Below are positions 43,227-53,831 of a DNA stretch of 64,000 nucleotides, one piece after another. The notes below the pieces were generated by a model. The model was not told where the DNA came from. It worked only from the letters and a program-made list of their open reading frames with translations, and searched no databases. The position numbers and the translations under genes were made by a program. The stretch is from positions 895,228 through 959,227 of the forward strand of contig ML996689.1 in the NCBI GenBank assembly GCA_010356995.1, given 5' to 3'. The first letter of the stretch is position 1. Each line of letters starts with the position of its first letter. The DNA is from Trichodelitschia bisporula (lineage: Eukaryota > Ascomycota > Dothideomycetes > Phaeotrichales > Phaeotrichaceae).

Positions 43227-43319
43227 GGTTCTGTGGTGTAGCTGGTTATCACACTTGTCTAACATCTCCTCGAGATATCTGGACACAAGTGGTCCCCGGT
43301 TCGAGCCCGGGCAGAATCA
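43227..43319 (+). tRNA. tRNA-Val(AAC) with an intron
   Basis: Acceptor stem GGTTCTG/CAGAATC (one G-T pair), D-arm TGGTGTAGCTGGTTATCAC, anticodon stem CTTGT/ACAAG with loop CTAACA plus C, anticodon AAC at 43261-43263, and T-arm CCCGG-TTCGAGC-CCGGG. About 19 nt between the base after the anticodon and the 3' half of the loop form the intron (about 43265-43283). The A and B boxes are intact. Confidence 0.92.
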
Positions 43320-43726
43320 AAACGAGTTTCCTTTTTGCACTTTTCGGTTTTTGAACATTCCTTTTAGCAGAGATGAGGTTGTGGAGTCTCCATCGGAGGT
43401 CTCAACCCGGAAATATCAACACGTTCACATTTTCGATGTGTGCTCAATGCGGATCCAGCCTGACCGGGGTTTGTCAGCCTCGCGCTTATTGGCGGAGAAA
43501 CTGAAAAAGGCCACCTCGGCTCGGGCTCTAACGCCTTTTAGGCGAAGGACAGCCTTGCGGCATTACAGATAAGGCTCTGGGACAAGCAGAACGTGATTCT
43601 AGAGATTTCAGAGCGTGCAGCATTGAGACCGATGCCGAGGGATCCAGTCTTTCTTGTTGCCATTGGCTATTCCAGTGCCTTCAAAGACGAGGACCGCCTT
43701 GGACCGAGCTCCGGTACCTGGAATGC

Positions 43727-43796
43727 CATAGCGATGCTGATATGCCGATATCGAGATTACCCATAGCGATGCTGATATGCCGATATCGAGATTACC
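43727..43796 (+). repeat. Perfect 35-bp tandem duplication
   Basis: Two identical adjacent 35-bp copies (43727-43761 and 43762-43796), each starting catagcgatgctgatatgcc and containing CGATATCG, a short palindrome. Confidence 0.93.
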
Positions 43797-44017
43797 CATA
43801 TCAATGTCCTTTTCTCACGAACGACGGAATATACGCTGTAGTCTCTCTCTCGCTGGAGCCAAGTATTCTATAGACTGCACTGTCCCTTATATCATATCCG
43901 CGATAGTAATTCCCCTCGCTAGCCGGCCCGTCAGCCCTATGATATTGACAACCCGTCCAACCGTCCGATATATACCTCAAACTTCACACAAATATCACCA
44001 ACACCTCTCCCACCACC

Positions 44018-44026
44018 ATGGGATGA
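44018..44026 (+). promoter_or_regulatory. Minimal upstream ORF (Met-Gly-stop)
   Basis: CACCATGGGATGA: an ATG in strong context followed after one codon by TGA, ending 7 bp before the main ATG at 44034. If transcribed it would tax initiation at the main start. A second ATG at 44024 overlaps it and reads out of frame. Confidence 0.6.
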
Positions 44027-44033
44027 CCCAGCC

Positions 44034-46434
44034 ATGGCGCCCCACTCGTTCACCGCGCTCCTGGCCCTCGCCGCCCTCGGGCGCACAATGGAATCGCAAT
44101 ACACATTCCACGCCCTCGCCTCTGACGCCCTCGACCTCTCCGCCGGCCCCGACAGCTCCTTCCTAGGAAACTTCACCTCCTCGCGCCTTCCCTTCGCCGC
44201 TCCTCCCTCCGCCCGCATCCCAACAAGCAACCACGCCCTCCTCGCCACCATAACCCTCGCCAACACCACCTGGAAAATCACCGAAGATCTCGCCACCCTC
44301 AACGGCGCGCTCGTCTTCACCTCCCCCAGCGGCACGCAGCGCATCTTCCGCAAAACAGCCGAGGTCTTTGCGCCGGGCGCCGAGGCCTCGTATCCGCGGT
44401 ATGCGGGCGTGCCGATTCGCGATGTCGGGATGGCGCTGAATGATGTGTTGGCGGATAAGTTGCTGACGGGCGGGGAGCCGAGTGAGGCTCAAGTAAGGGC
44501 GACGATTCCGCCGTTGACGAGGGGGCCGGCGTGGACGGGGTTTGTGGGGAATGTGCAGGCGAATGATGTCATGGCTATTTTTCCGATGGGGAATACGAGG
44601 GCGTGGCAAGTTGTTCATATGGCGCCGGAGGTGGCGCGCTATGCGCGGGCTAGGAGTGAGGGGTTTGTGGGCGGGTGGATGCCGGCTGTGCGGAAGGTGT
44701 TTGCCGTGCGGGAGGGGAGCTGGTGGGAGGTGGTTGGGTTTGGGGATGTGGATGCTCCCGACCCGTTTGTGATCCAAACGTGGCATCGGAGTATGTTGGT
44801 TGAGAATGGGAAGGTGGTTAAGGTGGTGTATGGGCATTCGTATCCCGATTTTGCGGGCGTGCAGAAGGGGCCGCCGCCGGAGAAATTCTACGAGGCTCTG
44901 CTGAGGTTTGGCGAGTACTGGGAGGGGCATTTGAAGGATGTTGCCCCTCTTACGCTGCCGGATCAGAGCTGGGTTGATATGACGAAGTTTGCGTTTGCGA
45001 AGGAGCTTATGACGCGACCTGGGGGGGTGTATCCTAAGTATGGCGCATTCGATCGCGACTATGCTGGGTCGGAGTACGATGGGTTTCAGGTGCGTATCCC
45101 GCAGTGATACTCGTAGAGGGCCACGGCTGACGACGCAGGACATCTTCACCAGCAGTCTCTCGGCGAACCTCGAATGGGGCCGCTTCACCCACGCCGCCGC
45201 CGTGCTGGACAACTACTTTACGCTCTTCGTCTCGCCCGCCGGCGACATCAACATGCGCGGCCCCGAAGTCGGCCAGTTCGGCCTCACCCTTTCCCTCCTC
45301 GCCAAGTACGCCGCCTACACCAACGACATCGCGCTGCTCACAAAGCACAAGGCTAAGATCATTGCTACCGCCGCTGTCCTCACCCGCCTGCACGACGAAG
45401 CCCTTGCCCTCCCGAAGAGCAACCCCGGCTATGGGCTCATTCATGGGTGGAGCGAGAGCGATGCTGCGCTCAAGGCAAACCCGGCGACGTGGTGGAAGCC
45501 GTACTTCGCGAACAGCGCTTTTGCGGCGCGCGGATTCCGCGACCTCGCACGGGTCCCGCTCTTCGCCGCGCAAGCGGCAGACTGGAAGCAACGCGCAGAT
45601 ACGCTCGTCGCCCGCACAGTCGAGGCCATGAACGCTTCCGTCCTACGCAACAAAGGCACTCTCCCCTACATCCCCCCGCTCCCCGGCGTAGCGAACACCT
45701 TCCGCGAAGCCATGGCCAAAGGCGACAGCGAGCAAGCCTGGCCCCACCGGCTCTACGCCGAGCTCGTGCACGCCAACGTCCTGCCGCGCGAACTCCAAGG
45801 CCAGGTCATAAACGTGATGCGCGCGTATGGTGCAACCAGCATGGGCGTCGTCGCCAACGTCGGCGCGCCAAGTGGGCAGACGCGGGACATTCTCGGGTTC
45901 ATTAGCTACGGGTATGCGCTCGCACTGCTGTTCCTGGATCGCGGGGATGAGTACGTGCTGTTCTTGTACAGCCATCGGTATCATGTACACTCCCGGGGCG
46001 CGTGGAATGCGGCGGAGGTGAGCGGGACGGCGGGGGGCGCGAGCACGTTTTGCAACCCTGCGCAACTGACTATTCCCAAGCTGGTAAGGTGGGCGCTGGT
46101 GCTGGAGGATCAGGATGAGGAGAGGGTATACCTTGGGCGGGGGGTGCCGAGGGCATGGTTGGCGACGGGGAAGGAGGTTGGGATTAGGGGGGCGCCGACG
46201 AGGTGGGGGCGGGTGGATTATACGATGAAGATGGTGCCTGGGAAGGAGGTTACGGCGAGGGCGAAGTTTGAGGGCAGAGTGCCGGCGGAGGTGGAGTTTA
46301 AGCTCAGGCTGCCGAAGGGGGTGAAGATTGGGGGTGTGTTGGTTAATGGGCGGGATGTTCCCGTGAAGAATGAGGCAGTTGTGGTGAAGACGGAGGGTGC
46401 GAGGGAGTTTTTTGTTCAGGTGCGGATTAGTTGA
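44034..46434 (+). CDS. Large uncharacterised protein, possibly six-hairpin glycosidase-like
   Basis: Exons 44034-45089 and 45139-46434 with a 49-nt intron (GTGCGT donor, GCTGAC branch, ACGCAG acceptor) in phase 0 encode 783 residues. The start MAPHSFTALLALAALG is mildly hydrophobic; secretion is possible but not clear. The central region (about residues 350-640) is rich in helices with aromatic and Gly-turn segments (EWGRFTHAAAVLDNYF, GYGLIHGWSESDAAL, WWKPYFANSAFAARG, AWPHRLYAELVHANV), as in alpha/alpha toroid glycoside hydrolases. The C-terminal 120 residues are beta-like (VDYTMKMVPGKEVTARAKF). No catalytic pair can be named, so the enzyme role is inference. Codons end in C early and in G late. 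Confidence 0.75.
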
Positions 46435-46974
46435 TCCTATCTGATGTAAACCCGTGAGGTTTGGCGAGGCTGAAACTGTTGATTTGCATCTCCACAGTAA
46501 CTGATGGGAGCAACGGCTCATTACGTGTGTCAAGGCACCTGTAAAACTGACGGTTGAAGTAAAAGACGAAGAGGAAGAGAGGAAGAGACTCGATATTTAA
46601 TCACACGATGCCAAGTATCCCTCCTTTGCTCCTTCCTTCTATCATGCGCTCATTACATCATGTTCTTTAGTATGCTCCTTCCATGTCTACATGAGTAACG
46701 AGGTCATCACGGTGACAGCACGGCATCATCACAACCAGTTCATTTCAGTCAGGAATAGAAACCTAGGGGTATCAACGCCGCGAAGCCCACAGCCGAACAC
46801 CAATCTCATCAAGCAATACACCCGAGAAATGCTCATGCGACCTTCTCAACCGTGACGCCAACCACCAGTCAGTTCCCATACTCAGAATACGATCTGCAGA
46901 AATATCTACCACCTGGCTGTTCTAAATCCCTTCCGAAGGTCCAATGCAGTGCCGCAGCCCATGCAAGCCTACAG
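46435..46974. other. Convergent intergenic spacer
   Basis: 540 bp shared by the 3' ends of two converging genes. AT-richer than its surroundings. No gene supported. Confidence 0.5.
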
Positions 46975-49659
46975 CTACGCAAGCTCATCCTCCTCATCGG
47001 TCTCGTTCCCCTGCGAAACGAACCACGACAGAGTGCGACGCTTTTCCGGACGCGGCAGCCCCAGGGAGAGTTCGTCGTCACTGTCCTCCACAGCGGGCCG
47101 CTTGTTGGTATTCGGAATACTGATCTCTTTGAGCGGCTTCTTGCGGGGCTTCGGAGCAAGCTCATCGGAGTCGGAGTCGTCAGTAGCCGGACTGAGCGTC
47201 CTGAGCGGCTGCTTGCCACGCGCAACCTTAGAGACTTTGGGAGCTTTCACCTGCGGCACCTTGCCCTGTGAGATGTTCTCATCGGCCTCAACATCGTCAT
47301 CGGTGCTCGTGGGCTCGTCATCGGTGCCACTGTGCTCGTCGGTCTTTGCAGCGGACTCCAGATCATCACCCGTCTCCCAGCCCTCACTCGTCATCTCCGA
47401 GTCCTCATCCAACTTCTCGTCTTCATTCGCCTCCTCTTCCTCTTCCTCATCCTCTACAGCCTTGGCATTGCTCTTGTAGTATTTATCCTGCCACGGCTCC
47501 GGCGCAGGTCCCCCGAAAAAGATGCCTTTCTTAGACCCCCTCACCACCGGCGTCGGCTCCAACGGATCCCGTTCGCCATCGTCTTGATCGACAAAATCCA
47601 TGAACTGCTGCGGGGCCCAGCGTATTTTGCGGGCGAACCCCGTCCAGATGAGCGGCTTATCTGCTTGGCAGGTGAACAAGCTCTTGAGAATGTGGTGCCC
47701 GGCCATAGGCGTCGAGGAGACCCATTCACAAATCCCTTCGTCCCACCGGAAGCCTTGCACCCTCTGCGGATTTTTCTTGGGCCGGACGGGGATGCGCAGC
47801 GGGTGGGTTGCGAAGTATTTGCGCTCTTCGCGGGAGAGTGATTCCCCAATGGTGGTGACCCAGTCGGACCATTCCAGTGAGCCGGGACCGGGGTACATGA
47901 GCGCCGTAGCCATCCCAACACGGCGCAGGAAGAATTTGGTCGACGGAAGGAGAGCGAGGCCAGGGACCGACGGCTTCATCAACTTCGTGATGATGTGGAA
48001 GCGCAATATGAGTGGAAACGTCATTTCTCCAATGGCGCGCGGCTGAAAGGCGCTGGTGAGCCTGTAAACTGCACCCGCAACGGATATGACGAAGTCGGGC
48101 AGCATGTCCAGGATCCCGTCATCGAAATTGTCCTGAAGGAAGCCAACCAGGTCGTTCAAGCTCACACAGGCGGGGCCCTCTGCAATGAAGTGACCGGTTA
48201 TTTGCGTCAGGATGGTCGCTGCAACGACGTACGATGCCCGTCGCGCCTTGTGTCCGGTGCGGCCACCTGCGCCCTTGCCGTACCCCGCAACCATCTCCAC
48301 CGCTAGGTTGTTCAAGATGCGGACGATCCCATCTGTCTTCGATCTGTATTGAACGCAGACCATGGGCGCAATACCGAAGGCGGCTAGGATGGTGGTGAGA
48401 CTGTAGATCGTGGTCGTGAGCCTATCCTCGAGGATCTCCTTCGATGCGTTAGGGCCTTTGCCGACCCATTCGGCCTCCCAAGTCTTCAACGCATCTTTGC
48501 TAGCTTGTCGGACACCAGTTGCGAGCTCCATCGCCACGCTTAAGAAGTCAGCGGCCACGTCCGCAGCCGCCCAACACTCGACGAAGACGCAGAAGAGAGC
48601 CTGCCAAACGGGCAGCATGCCCGTGAGAGTGGTCCACTCGACGGGAAAGCCCATCTCGAGCAAGTTCTTCGTGAGCTTGAATTGCAGGCGTCGCTTGGCG
48701 ATGAGTGAGGTCTCGGGTGTAACAGCGGCAAAGACCGAGGTCGCGAAACACTCAAGCTTCTGACAGCAACCGGACTCCGCTTCCAAGCGCGCAATAACGT
48801 GCTGGTGAACGTCAACGTAGAGGAGTTCCTCTGCCTCGTTGGAGTCCAGCGGCACGCACTTCAGGTTGAGAAGTGGGAAGATGACCGAAGGTCTTATCAG
48901 CCCTTCGGACATCGCCCTCTTGATGAGATGGATGGCATGCGCGCGCACCGTCTGAGGGAGCACATCCTTCGTGTCAGGGAACTGAAACTCCTCGTAGACG
49001 CGCGTGATGACGTCGTCGCGCTCGTCCGTCGGCAAGTCAGAGCACTGGTCCAGTTCCCAAGAAATGGCCGCCGGAATCGCACGCGCGCACATCACCTTCA
49101 GCGAGCTGACCATAGAGACGCCAGCTGGCTTCAGCTCGTTCGAGTCTGGGGCGGTCGACGGCGCGAGAGTCGAATCCGAAGCGGTCGCCCATAAAACTTC
49201 CACGAACGCCGCTATCAGACCCCCCTGGAGATCGTTCGTGTCGAGATTTGAAGGGCGCCGGCTTATGCGAATTGGGGGAGGAGGCTTCATCACATCCGAA
49301 GGATCAGGCGCCGCGGAGGTCCGGTTGATATAAGGAGATGGAATGGACAACTGGCCCGCATCCGTCTCCGCGGCCGGCTGAGTCGATGCCGCTGCACCCA
49401 CAGGATTCGGAGGAGCAGCAGCAGAGTACAGGCGCACTTTTCGGGCGGGCTTAACCCAGTCCGGAGAACCCGCGCTACCTTGGAAGTGCGCTGGCGGTTT
49501 AGCTTCGGGAGCTTTCACCGACTGTGGGTTTGCTGCCTTCGCAGCCGGCTTGGATGGTGCTTTCAACCGCCTCAGCGCCTCGATCTTGACGGTCATTGGG
49601 CGCATGAGGCGGTTGGCGCGCTTGACATCCCAAGCGGGACGCTTCCCATCGCGAGCCAT
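46975..49659 (-). CDS. Uncharacterised large protein with an acidic tail, probably nuclear
   Basis: A single exon of 894 codons from ATG at 49659. The N-terminus is basic (MARDGKRPAWDVKRANRLMR), followed by a Pro/Ala-rich linker, then a helical globular region (about 150-620) with VYEEFQFPDTKDVLPQTV, HLIKRAMSEGLIRPSVIF, FVECWAAADVAADFLSVA and FRWDEGICEWVSSTPMAG. The last 200 residues are strongly acidic with Ser/Asp repeats (EDEEEEEEANEDEKLDED, TDDSDSDELAPKPRKK). Basic patches among acidic runs suggest a nuclear or chromatin-associated protein. I recognise no domain. No introns are needed, unusual here for a gene this long. Confidence 0.8.
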   Translation of the reverse strand: MARDGKRPAWDVKRANRLMRPMTVKIEALRRLKAPSKPAAKAANPQSVKAPEAKPPAHFQGSAGSPDWVKPARKVRLYSAAAPPNPVGAAASTQPAAETDAGQLSIPSPYINRTSAAPDPSDVMKPPPPIRISRRPSNLDTNDLQGGLIAAFVEVLWATASDSTLAPSTAPDSNELKPAGVSMVSSLKVMCARAIPAAISWELDQCSDLPTDERDDVITRVYEEFQFPDTKDVLPQTVRAHAIHLIKRAMSEGLIRPSVIFPLLNLKCVPLDSNEAEELLYVDVHQHVIARLEAESGCCQKLECFATSVFAAVTPETSLIAKRRLQFKLTKNLLEMGFPVEWTTLTGMLPVWQALFCVFVECWAAADVAADFLSVAMELATGVRQASKDALKTWEAEWVGKGPNASKEILEDRLTTTIYSLTTILAAFGIAPMVCVQYRSKTDGIVRILNNLAVEMVAGYGKGAGGRTGHKARRASYVVAATILTQITGHFIAEGPACVSLNDLVGFLQDNFDDGILDMLPDFVISVAGAVYRLTSAFQPRAIGEMTFPLILRFHIITKLMKPSVPGLALLPSTKFFLRRVGMATALMYPGPGSLEWSDWVTTIGESLSREERKYFATHPLRIPVRPKKNPQRVQGFRWDEGICEWVSSTPMAGHHILKSLFTCQADKPLIWTGFARKIRWAPQQFMDFVDQDDGERDPLEPTPVVRGSKKGIFFGGPAPEPWQDKYYKSNAKAVEDEEEEEEANEDEKLDEDSEMTSEGWETGDDLESAAKTDEHSGTDDEPTSTDDDVEADENISQGKVPQVKAPKVSKVARGKQPLRTLSPATDDSDSDELAPKPRKKPLKEISIPNTNKRPAVEDSDDELSLGLPRPEKRRTLSWFVSQGNETDEEDELA

Positions 49660-50738
49660 GGCCTTGTACCGCTATGGAGAGTCAGTTTGATTATTTTGTA
49701 TCTGGTGGTTGAATGATGACCGTAATAGATGCGCGCCCGTAGCAATCGGAAGAGATGGCGCACGGCGCCTTCGTATGTGAAGGGGCCAAACTGAGTGATA
49801 AGAAGCAATGTTTTGGTGTGAAAATAGAGTGTGCATTTGGCACTACGAAGAGATATGTTCGGCTAAACGGCCGTTTATATTTTGCTCACAGCTTCGATCT
49901 CCCGGTAATTCCGATACATAGCGCAGCAAAACTCCAGGCTCCTGGGGTCCAATTGTAAAATGTTTCACCAATCTAAAAGATGGAGAGTGATGGCGGATGG
50001 TGTTGCTAAGGTGTATGTAGAGGTTGCTTTCGTTGACGCTCAAACAAACATCGCGACCCCGAGGTGCACAGGCCTTTCACTAGTGCACAGACCATCAACA
50101 ACAACGATGGTTGGTGGCCAATAAGCGGCCGTCGTGCCGCGGACGGTAGGGCACAGGCCTTGTAAGCGCCAAGGATCGTTTATAAGGCTGAATCTCAGCA
50201 GAAAATCCTTGGCGGCGGAGCCCGGGGTTGGGCTCGGAGCTCAGCCTATGAGTTCAATTGAAGGGGAGCTTGTTTGTGTGTAGGACGGAAAACTGTATAG
50301 GTGTGGGTTGGTAGAGGATAGGTAGAGGAAGTGAGGCAGTAAGGGCGTGAGCCATACTGAGCAGCCTCACTGGGCCGTGATTAACCTTGTACAAAATAGA
50401 TGCTGCCTGTCTCGCCGACGACCAAGTCGTGTGACAATGTATATTGTATACGGTTCCATGTCTTCTAGACATGCGGAGCCATATACTGATTTTGCTGTTG
50501 AGGAGCAGGCTAGCCGCGAATCGAAGCTCCTTTCACACTGTCGCCATCTGGCTGATATATACTATCGCTCCGAAGACTGTCATGGCCTGGAAATATAACT
50601 TCAATTCTGCGTCCGATACGAGTCCAAGTGCTTCATGTGCCGTATTGGCCGGCGCGGGTAGGACCAATCGATCGTCGATATCTTAACAGTATCGTCATAC
50701 GACGCTATCGCGACCCGTCCCGCACCGTTAAAAGGCGC
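49660..50738. other. Spacer with a possible decayed orphan segment
   Basis: Promoter of the acidic-tail gene, then an orphan region. Around 50430-50600 the plus strand reads RHAEPYTDFAVEEQASRES and LADIYYRSEDCHGLEI, again at a TATATA, without a start or splice context that I can support. Confidence 0.4.
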
Positions 50739-51116
50739 ATGGCTGACACGCGCAAGGGAAGCGAAGGACTCGAGTCTAACACCGGGCCGACGGGTACAGG
50801 TTCGTTGATGTCAGCGCTCTACCCGGCGGTAGTGCGGCGCTCGATGGGCATCATTGTCTCCCGTTCAACACGAACATCTTGAGGCCCGAAAGTAAAAATG
50901 AGACGATGGCTCTTGAGATTTCCCGAGTTGGATGTCAAGTTGCTTTTGTTTCGGAGCAACGAGCTGGTTTTGGCTTGCCAATCCGGAATGCTGGCGTTTA
51001 TCCCACACAGCGCGTCGCTGTATTTCGAACCTCCCGGTTGCCACGATGCTTATTGGCAAGGGGAGAGGGAATTTCGACGAATGACCGATAGTTTAGGAGG
51101 CAACAAGGACAGTTGA
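50739..51116 (+). CDS. Two small adjacent orphan ORFs
   Basis: ATG at 50739 opens a 47-residue frame (MADTRKGSEGLESNTGPTGT ... SRSTRTS) ending at 50882. ATG at 50898 opens a 72-residue frame: MRRWLLRFPELDVKLLLFRS, NELVLACQSGMLAFIPH and SLYFEPPGCHDAYWQGER, ending at 51116. The latter alternates hydrophobic and charged residues like a folded domain. They are 15 bp apart and in different frames, so they may be parts of one broken gene. No family recognised. Confidence 0.35.
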
Positions 51117-51220
51117 ACAGATAGAAAGACTGTGAAAAAGGCAAATATATCGAGTACTACTTGAAAGCATCATTATCATGGTGATTGACGGGCTCTTGGG
51201 GAAACATACTTGAGGAGACC

Positions 51221-51406
51221 TTACATAGAGTGCAGTAAAAGTGTGAAAATCGCAGCGACCGCATACTGCTGACAGCAAATTATATGGGAGATGATTTGGG
51301 GAGTATCGGCCATGACTAGTGGGAGCAGCGTGGTCGTCATGTAGTAGTATCGACGACCGGGAATCGACTCGGTGATGTCCATGGGATTGCCGACGTCTTC
51401 AGCCAT
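51221..51406 (-). CDS. Small orphan ORF with a hydrophobic C-terminus
   Basis: ATG at 51406 opens MAEDVGNPMDITESIPGRR, then YYYMTTTLLPLVMADTPQI and a hydrophobic end AVAAIFTLLLHSM; stop at 51221. The frame is open upstream with compatible sequence (FGWLSSAAGSIKEAKDVDD), so the start may be earlier, near a GTATAC at 51471. Function unknown. Confidence 0.4.
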   Translation of the reverse strand: MAEDVGNPMDITESIPGRRYYYMTTTLLPLVMADTPQIISHIICCQQYAVAAIFTLLLHSM

Positions 51407-51946
51407 TAGGTCATCGACGTCTTTGGCCTCTTTGATAGAGCCCGCGGCAGAGGAGAGCCACCCGAAGCGGTGTATACTGGGTTATGGAAAAATGAACTTT
51501 GAGGTTTGAGGTTTGTTGGTGACGGAGAGTCAAGAGGGAGAAGATATGGTATGCATCAGCGAGAAAGAAGTGGAGTTAGGTGAGCACTTGAGCGAGGAGG
51601 AAAATTGAGGGAGACAAGAAAGTGAAGTGAGTATCCTCAACGTGCGACTCGGCCTGCTTTAGCGTTTGGCTCGGGCGGCCTCGTTCGTCTCGGTAACCAG
51701 AGACTCGGCTTAGTCGTTCATCCCGGACAGTGTGCATTGCTTGACGTGTGATGCCAGTCCGTTAGCTGTTCATATTCGTCGGAGCATTCCTGTACATGAG
51801 TGCGCATGGAGGCGGCGTTTGAAGAACACATCTCGAGAAGTTTTCAAGAAAGGGCCCATTACCACCATCCACCTGAGACATACAATGGAAGGGAAAAGGG
51901 TCTACAAGTGAGCGCTATAAGTACATCAGAGGAGGAAAGCCTACCC
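51407..51946. other. Spacer before the AAA+ ATPase gene
   Basis: About 540 bp; the last part is the 3' flank of the ATPase gene. No gene supported. Confidence 0.4.
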
Positions 51947-53831
51947 TCAATCCCCATCCTCATCTTCCTTCTTCCCCGGCATCACCGCAAACGTGATATC
52001 CTTCTCCACATTCCCCCTTGCATTGACCGTCGTGACCTTGTACTGTCCCCCATTCCACAAATCCTTGATCGTCAACTCTCTCGTTCTCCCCAAGCTCTCA
52101 ATAGCCGAAATGCGATCAAGGGTCGCTTCCAAGTGTTCATTGAATCCTTCAGCGTCACACACCTCGCGGAACGCATTCTGCATCGGCACCGAGTCCGCCC
52201 GCACCATGCCGTCCGAGTCAATGGTGAACAGGTTGTCGTGATCGTAGCTTTGAATAAAATCTGCGCGGGTCATAATCTGCCGCGCTTCGTGTAGCGGAAC
52301 CGAGGGCAGGATGTGCCCCTTCTCCGGATCGTACACCGCACCCATCTTGCGCTCCTGGTCCACCAGCGCTTTGGCTAGCACCATGGCAGCCGAGGCGTAC
52401 TTTTGCTGATCCATAACGTCGTCATCCATTTCCTCGCCGAGGATCCAGCACTGCTGATGTCAGATATCTCAGTTAAGAGCGACACATGGTACCCACTTTG
52501 TTCAGCAACCATGTCTTCTCCGTCTTGCAGATATGCTCACAGACCTCAAGCATATCATGCGCACGTGCCACACGGCTCAAGAACGTCAACCGCCCACCCA
52601 CCCTATCATACACCTTCTCCAGGATGTCCATCGACGGCTCCTCGCGATGGTACCTTTTGCGATACTCTTTCAGCGCGCGGAGCGCTGCCGACTTTGACAG
52701 ATCGCGGACAGGATGTACGCGCAGTCGGGTCGCATAGTTCTTCAGCCGCTCGTACACCCAGTAGTCGTCGCTATTGAGCACGACGGTACAAAGATTGCTA
52801 GCGGCCCACGCTTCGGCGCGCTGCTGAATCAACTCGAGCAGGTCGCGGCCGTCCTCGTCATCGCGCAGGAAGTGCACACTGTTGATGATGAGGACAAGGG
52901 GACGCCCGACGCGCTTGCGGCGCTCGATAGCGACCTTATCGAGCTTGTTGAAGGCACGCTCAATGTCTAGCAGGGCCGAGGCGTCGCGAGGCCCACGAAT
53001 GGAAAATAGGCTGCCGATGTTATCTTCATGGAACTCGAAGTCGAGGGCTTTGCCGAGGCGTAGGCGAAAGATTTCTACGTCGGCGTGCGCTTCGAACATG
53101 GCGATTCCTTCACCGTCGATTTTGCTCATCGCGTCGATAATCATGGAGGACTTGCCTGTGCCCTTTTCGCCTATGAGTAGGTGGTACTGCCCTTTGTCGT
53201 GTCCGGCGATGATCCGGTCGATCTCGTCCTGCTCGGGCCGCATAACCCAGTGATGATGGCCTCCTGGGACCACGAGTCCATCGGGGAGGGCTTTGGTCGG
53301 GCCGGCGAGTACGAGGACGGGATCGCCCGGCTTGAAGGCGTTTTCCATTTTCTGGAGCACCATATGCTTGTAGTAGAGGGTGTAGCTGTAGCCGACCAGC
53401 CTAGGAACGTTAGGATCCCATACAAAGCTCAGTGCTACATTTGACCACGGCATGGGCAGAAAAGATACGAGCGTACGTTGCAGACAGGACATTTTGATAT
53501 CGACCACGTGGCATGGCAATATGGCAAGGAGGAATGCATACCCGAGAATTGTTATCGACGCAAAAGTAGTGAGCGCACTCTCGGCCATCTTCCAACTCGT
53601 GCTCTTCCAGTCGAAATCATCAGCCTTCTTCTTCTCATGTGACGTCTCTCCATCAATCGGCACTGCCTGCGAGCCGCTCTGCGGCCCTGGACTCGGGTCA
53701 CCATTGATCCATCTCACACCGCCTGGCGAGACACGAGGGATGAAACGCGGAGGTGGGACAAAGAGTTGACTCCGAGCATGTCTCGTGCACCGCAGGCGTG
53801 GCAAGCCGACCACGCCACGTAGTCCTATCAT
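51947..53831 (-). CDS. Mitochondrial membrane-anchored AAA+ type ATPase, fungal family
   Basis: I propose three exons: 53831-53542, 53400-52497 and 52453-51947, giving 566 residues. The N-terminus is Arg-rich without acids (MIGLRGVVGLPRLRCTRHAR), a likely mitochondrial presequence. A single membrane helix follows (ALTTFASITILGLVGYSY), then NAFKPGDPVL and a P-loop IGEKGTGKSSM (about residues 173-183) and a Walker-B-like LVLIINSVHFLRDDED. The helical C-terminal part contains RVGGRLTFLSRVARAHDM and CWILGEEMDDDVMDQQ. The first intron (53541-53401, GTATGC donor, CCTAAC branch, CTAG acceptor) is 141 nt and keeps the frame, so an unspliced 613-residue reading is also open. The second is 43 nt. Substrate unknown. 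Confidence 0.82.

Larger units (their letters stand above)
43320..44033. other. Spacer after tRNA-Val
   Basis: The tRNA is followed by AAAACGAGTTTCCTTTTTGC, whose T5 run can serve as an RNA polymerase III terminator. The rest is gene-free and contains a 35-bp tandem duplication and the leader of the next gene. Confidence 0.5.
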
